From Glaciecola sp. UBA2563 (GTDB lineage: Bacteria; Pseudomonadota; Gammaproteobacteria; Enterobacterales; Alteromonadaceae), in NCBI GenBank assembly GCA_002340325.1, contig DDLV01000031.1, positions 1 to 27,999 of the forward strand: a DNA stretch of 27,999 bases. Direction: 5' to 3'. The notes under the pieces were generated by a model. It did no database searches. It was not told the DNA's origin and saw nothing but the letters and a program-made list of their open reading frames with translations. Position numbers and translations under genes: made by a program. Shown here piece after piece: positions 1 through 7,900 of this stretch. The number at the start of each line of letters is the position of its first letter. Position 1 is the first letter of the stretch.

Positions 1-1
1 T

Positions 2-83
2 GTTCGCTCGGGCGAGCACATCCCTGTGCTCGCACGCTTTTACATGTAAACATTCCTCCGCCCGAACGCTTTATCGCTCAATT
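2..83 (+). repeat. Dispersed hairpin repeat, copy A
   Basis: This intergenic element lies just downstream of the peptidase gene. It holds a perfect 9-bp inverted repeat, GCGAGCACA (12-20) and TGTGCTCGC (25-33), with a TCCC loop, followed by TTTTACATGTAAACATTCCTC. It aligns with 2400-2480 over its full length with one 1-base indel, about three quarters identical by hand. The stem pairs in both copies although three pairs differ, so the structure is conserved. The window may cut its left edge. Confidence 0.8.
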
Positions 84-130
84 GTCGCATTAGTTGGAAA
101 GAACGAGCACTCACATGTAAATACTAGGTT

Positions 131-2026
131 TTACTTGGCCCGCTTATCTAGGATCGCTTCAATTTCATCCATAACTACTTCCATACGGTCGATTACTGCA
201 TTATATGGTGCAGGACTCATCATATCTAAGCCTGCGTCTTTCAAAATATCTACTGGATGTTGTGAACCACCTGCCTTGAGGAAATTAAGATAAGTGTCTC
301 GTGCTTCTTCACCACCAGTCTTCATTTGATCAACAAAATATGCAGCACCCGCAATAGACGTTGCATATTGATACACATAAAAATTGTAATAGAAATGCGG
401 AATATAGGCCCATTCAATGGCTTCTCTATCGGTAATGTTCATAACGCCTTTTTCATGGCCGTGATAGCGCTTCAAAATTTCACTATACATTTGGGTCATA
501 CGCGCGCCGGTGAGTGCCCGCCCTTTTTCGACTTCTTCATGAATCGCAAGTTCGAATTCTGAGAACATGACTTGGCGGAAAAACGTGCCGCGCATTTGCT
601 CAAGCGCATAACCGAGATAGAACAAACGTTCATCTTCGCTTTCGGCTCTTTCTAACAAATACTCTTGCATCAGAATTTCTTTTGCAATAGCTGCAATCTC
701 CGTCGTAAATATTGAGAAACCCGACAGTTCATAAGGTTGATTTTCATTAGTTAAGACTTTGTGCATCGCGTGCCCCCACTCATGCGCATAGGTAGAAGCA
801 CTGTTGTAGTCATCTTGGTGGTTCAAAAGAATGAGCGGATGTACATCGTATGCTGCTCCTGACATATATGCACCTGAGCGCTTGCCCGGCTGAGGATATA
901 CGTGCATCCATCTATCCATCGACGCTTCAGCAAATTTATCAGAAAAATCCTTACCGAGAATATCTAGCGAACCCAGCATATAATCACGCGTTTTATCTAT
1001 CGGAAAGGTCAAGTCAGTTTTTACCAAATCCGGATAGATATCGTGATAACCAAGGTCATCCACGCCCAGCATTCGACCGCGCAGTTCAAAATAGCGATGG
1101 AGGACGTCAATACGCTCATTGGTGACGTTTACAAGCGTGCGATACACCTCTTCTGGAATGTTATCGCCTGACAAGAAGTACTGTAGCGTGTTGTCATACT
1201 TTCTGGCTTTAGCCATCGCGACATTCGCCTGTACTTCCCCGTTTAACGTTACCCCGAACGTACTTTCAAAATCTTTGTACTTACCCCAGAATGCATCAAA
1301 AACGGCAATACGGTCTTCACGATCTGGGTCTGCTCGGTGCAAAGAGTAACCGGCATTAGTCAAATGTACTTCTTTGCCGTCACTTAGCGTGATACGCGGC
1401 CATTCAATTTCAGCATTGGCCAACATGTCCCGCGCGCCTTGCGCTGCTGATAGCGGCGTTCTGAGAAGCGAAATAACCTGCTCGGTTTCAGGCGATAGTA
1501 CATGTTCACCTTGACGAAGCGTATTTCTTAGGAAAAAGGCGTGTTTTTCCAATCTTGGCTCAGACCCAATAAACGCTTCTATTTTTTCTTTGCCCAAAGC
1601 AACTAGTTCTGGCGCCATATAGCTTGTCGCCGCACTGGCAGCTTGAAAAAGCGCTTGTAAACGTCCCATCATAGCTTGGCCCTTGGGATCGCCAAGGTTG
1701 GTATTGCGTATGTTTGATGCATAGGTACTAAGGCGAGTAACGTCTTTTCTGTAGGCTGAGCCAGTATCAAGCGCCTCTAGTAGTGTTTCGGCGCTTTCAC
1801 CCAGTTTGCCTTCGAATGCTGTAAGCTGACTAATATCAGTGCGCAACCGCTCAAGCTCCGCCTCCCAGGCCTCTTTGGTAGCATAGAAATCCGTCAGGTC
1901 CCATATATATTGTTCGTCAATGTCACTTTTTTCTGGTGTTTGCGCGTACAAACCTGTCGCTGAAGACACCAGCGCAACTGCGCTGATGATACTGATTAAG
2001 TGTCGTTTAAATAGTTGTTTTTCCAT
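131..2026 (-). CDS. pepF: Exported oligoendopeptidase F (M3 family zinc metallopeptidase)
   Basis: This is a zinc oligopeptidase that cleaves short peptides. The active-site motif HEWGH is at residues 415-419, and the downstream TTEIAAIAKE segment supplies the glutamate zinc ligand expected in M3 enzymes. Its length, 631 residues, is normal for the PepF/thimet family. The N-terminus reads as a signal peptide: basic KRH, a hydrophobic stretch, then LYA before QTPEK, so the enzyme probably works in the periplasm and not in the cytosol as classical PepF does. I place the start at the ATG at 2026, which has AAGGGA 7 nt upstream. A TTG at 2044 would extend the frame by six residues but would put that ribosome site inside the gene. 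It stands alone on the minus strand; I found no convincing promoter. The family call is firm and the export call is inferred. Confidence 0.93.
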   Translation of the reverse strand: MEKQLFKRHLISIISAVALVSSATGLYAQTPEKSDIDEQYIWDLTDFYATKEAWEAELERLRTDISQLTAFEGKLGESAETLLEALDTGSAYRKDVTRLSTYASNIRNTNLGDPKGQAMMGRLQALFQAASAATSYMAPELVALGKEKIEAFIGSEPRLEKHAFFLRNTLRQGEHVLSPETEQVISLLRTPLSAAQGARDMLANAEIEWPRITLSDGKEVHLTNAGYSLHRADPDREDRIAVFDAFWGKYKDFESTFGVTLNGEVQANVAMAKARKYDNTLQYFLSGDNIPEEVYRTLVNVTNERIDVLHRYFELRGRMLGVDDLGYHDIYPDLVKTDLTFPIDKTRDYMLGSLDILGKDFSDKFAEASMDRWMHVYPQPGKRSGAYMSGAAYDVHPLILLNHQDDYNSASTYAHEWGHAMHKVLTNENQPYELSGFSIFTTEIAAIAKEILMQEYLLERAESEDERLFYLGYALEQMRGTFFRQVMFSEFELAIHEEVEKGRALTGARMTQMYSEILKRYHGHEKGVMNITDREAIEWAYIPHFYYNFYVYQYATSIAGAAYFVDQMKTGGEEARDTYLNFLKAGGSQHPVDILKDAGLDMMSPAPYNAVIDRMEVVMDEIEAILDKRAK

Positions 2027-2561
2027 TCTAATTCCCTTGCTCAATAGCCGTTAATTACTGCTCCGGAGGCATACGGCACATATTTAATATGCGTCCTCAA
2101 CGGTTTTTGTTCTTTTTTTTGCCTATCGACGATTAATTTACCTACCGAGCATAAAATGACAAGGCTTAACAAGTAACAAAGTTTTTCAAAATAGGTAACG
2201 AGCTCTGGATTTTACTACGGAGAATTGTCATCCCGTTGTAAAACGGGAACTCCTTGGAACCAGCAGACATCGTAAAAGTGGTTTAAAAAAGCAAATCTTC
2301 ACATCAGGGAGATTCCGTTTTCCAACTAATGCTGATCGTTTCACCTAGGCTATCTAGCTGCGGTATACTGACATTGAAAAGACGCTCAAGGCCATCCCTG
2401 GGCGCTTGGGCTCGCGCATCCGTGCGCGAGCACACTTTTAAATGTCAACATCCCTCCGCTAGGCGCTTTGTCGCTTAAATGAACAGCACTGGTTTTTAAT
2501 AAAGAGAATCATCAGCATATGGAAAAAGGGCAACTCAATAAAAGGAGTAATAGAACACTTT
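2027..2561. other. Long intergenic region with hairpins and a dispersed repeat
   Basis: No convincing gene lies in these ~535 bp between the divergently transcribed peptidase and YfcC-type transporter genes. The region holds a small hairpin TCCCGTT-gtaa-AACGGGA (2231-2248) with no T-run, the 14-mer TTTCCAACTAATGC (2319-2332; its reverse complement is at 87-100), repeat copy B (2400-2480) and the transporter's ribosome-binding site AAAGGAG (2540-2546). Promoters for both genes must lie here, but none is clear enough to mark. Confidence 0.6.
2400..2480 (+). repeat. Dispersed hairpin repeat, copy B
   Basis: This is a second copy of the element at 2-83, in the same orientation. Its stem is GCTCGCGCA (2410-2418) and TGCGCGAGC (2423-2431) with a TCCG loop, followed by CTTTTAAATGTCAACATCCC. 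Relative to copy A, three stem base pairs change on both sides together (G:C to T:A, A:T to C:G, A:T to G:C), keeping a perfect 9-bp stem. Confidence 0.8.
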
Positions 2562-4061
2562 GTGTTTTTAATATACGCTATTGATAAAGGCCGCATAACA
2601 ACAATAAAAAACGGAGCACCCGCGTTGCAATTTAGAGTCCCCCATACCCTTATTCTGCTGCTTTCGATGATGCTTATTGCATACATAGCAACATGGATAG
2701 TTCCTCAAGGATTTTATGAAACCGTTACATTGGACAATGGCAGGAACGCTGTTATCGCCGGCACTTATGCAGTTGCAGAAGAGCAAATCCGACTCACTCC
2801 TCTGGATTTTTTGGTGGCAATACCGCGTGCACTGGCAGCAGCACAAGACGTCATATTTTTTGTCTTTATAGTGGGGGGTGTGCTCGCTATCGCTAGAGCA
2901 ACCGGCACTATCGATGCACTTATCGGACGATTGCTGGAAAAATTTGGACATAAACCTCACCTACTAATATTCATGGTCATCTTCACGTTTGCGATGGCAT
3001 CAGGTGCTATAGGAACGGCAGGTGAATACATTCCTTTCGTCCTCATTTTGGTTGGTTTATGTAAAGCCATGAGGTTAGATGCAATGACAGCTGTTGGAAT
3101 GGTAGTCGTTGGCTATGGCATAGGCTACGGCGTTTCTGCATTTTCACCATTTACCGTAATGATCGCGCAACAGGTGGCGGGTATCCCTCTTTATTCGGGC
3201 ATAGAATTGCGTTTAGCAATATTTGTCCCCTTTGTGCTTATAGGTTTTCATCACGTATGGCGCTATGCCAGCCGTGTTAAATCGAATCCCGAGAGCTCTA
3301 TGACTGCGGGACTTGCCTGCCCATTACAAAATCAATCACAAACCGAATATCCTACGCTTAATATTAACCACACGCTCATCCTTGGTGGTCTCATTTTTAC
3401 AATAATTGCCGCAGTTTGGGGAATATCGCAAAAAGGCTGGTACCTTTATGAACTCGGTGCGATATTTATTTTATGGGGTATCTTTACCACCATTGTTGGC
3501 CGTCTTAGCGCTGATGATGCTGCAAATCGCTTTATTGAAGGTGTTAAAGATTTAACAACGACCGCGCTGCTTGTCGGTGTTGCAAGAGGCATTGCATTGA
3601 TCATGGAGGACGGTCAAATCTTGCACACACTTGTACATTACATGTCCCTGCCTCTGTCATATCTTGGCGCTGAACTCGCCGCAGTCGGGATGTTCATTAT
3701 GCAGACATTTTTGAATTTGTTCATACCGTCTGGCAGTGGGCAAGCATATGTCACCATGCCATTGATGGCGCCTGTAGGTGACTTGGTTGGTGTAAATCGC
3801 CAGATAGCCGTTCTTGCCTATCAATTTGGAGACGGTTTTGCCAATATGATTGTACCCACAAATGCTGTTTTAATGGGCATCATTGGAATGGCGGGGGTGC
3901 CCTATCACTTGTGGTTTAAATTCTGCTTTCCTTTGATGATTAAGTTGATGCTCGCTTCGGCAATAGTGCTGGTACTCGCAGTAGTGTTTGATTATGGCGC
4001 TGATGTGCAACCGACTACTGAGCAAACTGGTGTTTCTACTTCACTTCAAGTGATTGGCTAA
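2562..4061 (+). CDS. YfcC-family (DcuC/C4-dicarboxylate carrier-like) membrane transporter
   Basis: This is an inner-membrane secondary transporter of about 499 residues with many hydrophobic helices. After a short N-terminal tail it reads FRVPHTLILLLSMM, then TWIVPQG, the usual opening of YfcC proteins. Other family-like stretches are GTAGEYIPFVLILVGL, SAFSPFTVMIAQQVAGIPLYSG, and the C-terminal NLFIPSGSGQAYVTMPLMAP and FANMIVPTNAVLMGI. Relatives carry dicarboxylates, amino acids or peptides; the substrate here cannot be assigned. The start is uncertain: GTG at 2562 has AAAGGAG about 15 nt upstream, rather far, and TTG at 2625 with CGGAG nearby would begin directly before the conserved FRVPHT. 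The stop overlaps the stop of the converging HAD gene by 3 bases (TAA at 4059-4061 and TAG at 4060-4058). Confidence 0.85.
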   Translation: MFLIYAIDKGRITTIKNGAPALQFRVPHTLILLLSMMLIAYIATWIVPQGFYETVTLDNGRNAVIAGTYAVAEEQIRLTPLDFLVAIPRALAAAQDVIFFVFIVGGVLAIARATGTIDALIGRLLEKFGHKPHLLIFMVIFTFAMASGAIGTAGEYIPFVLILVGLCKAMRLDAMTAVGMVVVGYGIGYGVSAFSPFTVMIAQQVAGIPLYSGIELRLAIFVPFVLIGFHHVWRYASRVKSNPESSMTAGLACPLQNQSQTEYPTLNINHTLILGGLIFTIIAAVWGISQKGWYLYELGAIFILWGIFTTIVGRLSADDAANRFIEGVKDLTTTALLVGVARGIALIMEDGQILHTLVHYMSLPLSYLGAELAAVGMFIMQTFLNLFIPSGSGQAYVTMPLMAPVGDLVGVNRQIAVLAYQFGDGFANMIVPTNAVLMGIIGMAGVPYHLWFKFCFPLMIKLMLASAIVLVLAVVFDYGADVQPTTEQTGVSTSLQVIG

Positions 4062-4888
4062 AGATTAAACCTCTCTCTTAAAAACACTGCGACACCGTCT
4101 TGGTGATGGTGTCCGATTACGTCGCTAGCCATTTCTTTAATTTCTGATTTCGCATTCTCTGGTGCATAGCACTCGTCAGCGAATTGAAACATACTTACAT
4201 CGTTATAACTGTCGCCAAAGCAAATAATATTACTTGCTCCTAATGCGTGCTTAAGCGTTTCAACCGCTGCACCTTTGTTGGCTTGCCGATGATGAATATC
4301 GATCCAACTGTACTGCTCTCCTTCAATGGCATAACCGGAATACGCAACGAGACTTTCAACGTCATCAATCGCTGCTTGAATTGTTCTAACTGTCTGTGTA
4401 TCGCCAATCATACTTATATTGGTAATCTGATTGTTATCGGCTATCGATGTTAACGGTTTTAATGACACCTCAGATTTTGAATAATAATTCTTGATTAAAG
4501 CGCTCTCTATTTCGTGATGCGTATCACCGTGGAAAACAACGTGCTCATGGTGCGCGCTATCACTATCCACACTATTAACAAAGGGAGCTAGACCATTGCG
4601 TAAGGCGCACTCTATTACCTGTTCTACCTCAGAATGGCTGAGTAAATTCTCGAGTGTCAATCCATTATCCCGTGGGTCCCATATGGTTACGCCGTTGCTA
4701 TATATGTGAGGCAATTCAAATTGATAATCACCGATAACACGCTTTGCTGACATCATGGTGCGTCCAGTTGCCACGGTATGTGCAACCCCTTTTTCTGTAA
4801 GAAGATTTAGGGTATCTCTAGTAAACCTCGTCAGTACCGACGATTTGTTCAGCAAAGTGCCATCGAGGTCAAAAAAAATCAGATCCAT
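4058..4888 (-). CDS. Cof-type HAD-IIB phosphatase
   Basis: This is a haloacid-dehalogenase-superfamily phosphatase of 276 residues, the usual Cof/YidA/YbiV size. Motif I is DLDGT with nucleophile D7 and general acid D9. Motif II is ATGRT near residue 41, and motif IV is GDSYND (225-230) for magnesium. The middle of the protein (about 85-190) is the expected position of the type IIB cap that selects the substrate. Family members dephosphorylate sugar phosphates, FMN or pyridoxal phosphate; none can be chosen here. The ATG at 4888 lacks a clear ribosome site. The upstream 91 bp contain two ATAACCG blocks 31 bp apart (4894 and 4925). It ends in overlap with the converging transporter gene. The function class is firm and the substrate unknown. 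Confidence 0.92.
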   Translation of the reverse strand: MDLIFFDLDGTLLNKSSVLTRFTRDTLNLLTEKGVAHTVATGRTMMSAKRVIGDYQFELPHIYSNGVTIWDPRDNGLTLENLLSHSEVEQVIECALRNGLAPFVNSVDSDSAHHEHVVFHGDTHHEIESALIKNYYSKSEVSLKPLTSIADNNQITNISMIGDTQTVRTIQAAIDDVESLVAYSGYAIEGEQYSWIDIHHRQANKGAAVETLKHALGASNIICFGDSYNDVSMFQFADECYAPENAKSEIKEMASDVIGHHHQDGVAVFLRERFNL

Positions 4889-4979
4889 AATTCATAACCG
4901 TTATCAAACATTTACTGTAATACGATAACCGCTTAAAAATTGATTGATTTCTTTCAATACAAGTGCGTTTAACTATGTC

Positions 4980-7900
4980 TTATTTGTGTAGATGCGAGTA
5001 GACCACTCTTAAGGTTTGCTGCACGCTCTGTCTTGCGGCCGGCCAGCGAATCGATACATTGTCGAAAAGACCGCATTTACAATCAAATTCAATCGCAGAC
5101 ATTATATCAGTCAGTACCTCAGAATTAACTTCGTTAGCGACAGCAATAATCGAGCGCACGCCTTTAAAGACGGCAGTAACATCATTGTTTTTGATCGCAT
5201 CATCGGTTTGTTCTAGGCTAGTTTGGAGCGATTCAATAAGCGTACTAAGAGCCATCGGCAACGAATCAACTTCGCCTTTATTCTGTAAATATGGGAGAAG
5301 ATCGAACCAGTCACTGGGATTATCTGGCATTTCTAGCTCTTCAATATTAGGTATCCGAACCGCAGTTTCTGCAGTGTTTCGACTATACTCTTCAAGCTCG
5401 GTTTTATGTGCTTGAACAAGCTCAGTCTCTTGTTCTTCAAGTTTCGATTGACTGGTTTCAAGTGCTTTTTGTACTTCTGAAAGTGCACTTTCTTTTTCTT
5501 TAAGTGCTTGTTGACTTTCTGCAAGAGCTTGCTCAAGTTCCGTCATTTGCGTATTCAAACCATCATGGCTATGTTGTTGTTCAGATAGCGTTTGTTTGCT
5601 TTGCGCATACTCAGTCTGTACTTTTGCCAACTCTGCTGTCAGCGCTTCTTGACTGGATTGCAATTCGGCAATCGTCGACTCTTTTGATTGCAGGGCATTT
5701 TGTTGTTGCTCTAATTGTTCTTGAAGCGCTTTTTCATGATTTGCCTGCTCTTCGATTCGTTGCTGAAGTCCATCAGCTTCTGAACGCGCCATTTCGAGTT
5801 CATTAACAAGTTCTTGCTCTCCAGATTTCGACGCATCTACTTGTTTTTCTGCTTGATTTAGGGCGTCCTTTTTTCCTTTGAGTTGCTGCTGTAGAGCTTG
5901 ATTCTGGATATTGGCCTGCTCTAGAGATTGTTGTAGTTGTAATTTTTGTTGTTCAATCTCTTCGTGGTAACGCGACCATTGTTCTTCACTTCCCGCCAAC
6001 ATTTTGTTTTGTTTTTCGGCCCTGGATTCAACATCTGCAAGCTCTGTCTGCAATTGCTGAAGCTTGCCTTCTTGTTCAATGCGCGTATATCGCTCTTTTT
6101 CTGCCTGCTGAATTATTGCTTCAAGTTCTTCTTTAGTTAATTCAAGCTGCTCTCTTCTGGCATTAATTTCTTGTGACAGTATTTCTTTATCGCGCTGCCA
6201 CTGTTCGTCACTTTTCTTAATTCTTTCCTGCTGTTCAGCGCTCCTGCCTTCGAGTTCAGTAAGATCCATTTTGAGGTTGTCTATAACTTGTTTATGTGAT
6301 GCTCTTTCTGCTTCACTTTGTTCTTTTGTATTTTGCAAGACCGCTTCCGCTTGCTGCAGTTGTTGTTGTTTGTTTTTAAGCTCTGCGATTAGGTCATTCT
6401 GCGCATCTTGGAGTTTCTGCTCTTGTTCGCTCATCATCGCTTGCTTTTCAGCTATGTGATTTTCAGCCGTTTGCAACTCGTTTTGTAGATTCGCCACCAG
6501 TTGTTTCTGAGCGTTACTCGCTCGTCTTTCGTGCTCAGCAGCAATTTTTGCGCTTTCTAGTTCACCCGCAGTGTGTTGAAGCTGATGATGCTTCTCTGCC
6601 AACTCTCGTTTTAAAATATCCTGCTGAGCTTGCATGTCACTTCGTTCTTGTTGTGACATCGTCTCCAGTTTATTCAGTTCATCCTGCATGTGCTGGAGGT
6701 TTCGTTCCTTATTAGAGAGTTCAGTTTTTGCGGATTGATAACTCTCTGCCAGCATTTTTTGTTCTTTCTTGGCCGTTTCCGTCGCCTTTCTTTGGCTATT
6801 CAATTGCGATTTTAATAGCTCAGATGCATCTTTAGAGTTTGACAACTGCCCTTGTAATTCCTCGATTTTGGCGTTAACGGAGGAAATTTGCTGATCTTTA
6901 TTCGCTACAGCATGTTGCATTTGAGCGATTTCATTTTCGAGTGTACCTTGTCTCGCTTTTTCGTGTTTCAAGTTATTTTTGAGATGGTCGACATTTGCCT
7001 CGCTAGCAACCAAGGCTTTTCTGGTTTTTTGATAGTTAGCTTCACTATCTTGCAGCGCCTTTAAGACCTCTTCGCGCTGGTCGCTCAAACCTTTGACTTG
7101 TCGATCTGCATCCTCAAGCTGTGATGTAAGGTCTTGGTTAGACTGTTCAGCAGCCGCTAACAAATCACGGCTTTGTTTATATTGACTTTGTAATGCTTTA
7201 AGGTTCTCTGCAACGTTCTCATGTGACTCTTTTAGGTCTGTATATTCTTTACGTGTATCATCAAATTCAGCCTGTACTGACGCCAATTGTTCTACAGTGT
7301 TCGCTAATTTATCGTTACTTGCCGTAAGCTGTTGTTGCGTAAGTGCCGCCTCATGACGCGTTTGATCAAACTGTTTCTGCACGATCTCAAGTTGCTGCGT
7401 TGTGGAGTCGAGTTGGTCTCTACTTTCGCTTAATTGCCTCCTTGCAACTTGCGCTTCTTCGCGCGTCTCAAAATATCTCTCTTTTACTTTAGCCAGCTGT
7501 TTTTCAGTGTCTGCCAACTGGCCTTTACTGTCCAAAAGTTGTTGATGAGCAGCTTGGGCGTCTTGTCGAGTGCTGTCATAAGATTCCATAACAGACGCTA
7601 GTTTCACCTCTGTATTAGCAAGCTGATCTTTACTATGTTGAAGTTGTCTTTGTTTCGTTTCAGCTTCTTGACGCGTTTTATTGTACTGCTCTTGAACCGA
7701 AGCTAGCTTCGCTTCATAACTTGCTAAACGTTCCTTGTTGTAGTCGAGTTTTGCTTGTGTCTCTTCAACTTCTTTTAACGCCAATCGCTGTTCAGCAATG
7801 GCTTGCTGTTGCAGTGCCAATGCCTGAATGCGCTCTTCATCTGCGCGCAATAAGTCTCTGTGATCGATAAACATGCACAAAATTGACTCAAAAGCCTGAT

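Noticed and set aside
2231..2248. Hairpin TCCCGTT-gtaa-AACGGGA as a terminator
   Set aside because: There is no T-run on either side and no gene ends next to it.
131..2480. Insertion sequence or composite transposon around the peptidase gene
   Set aside because: The flanking hairpin repeats are in the same orientation and no transposase is present; no target duplication is visible.
2519..2584. 21-residue ORF overlapping the transporter start, possible leader peptide
   Set aside because: It has no ribosome site, no attenuator-like structure, and a composition without a regulatory codon run.
5059..5415. 118-residue plus-strand frame opposite the Hpt-like end
   Set aside because: It is antisense to the giant PAS gene, whose frame is clearly coding; there is no independent start signal.
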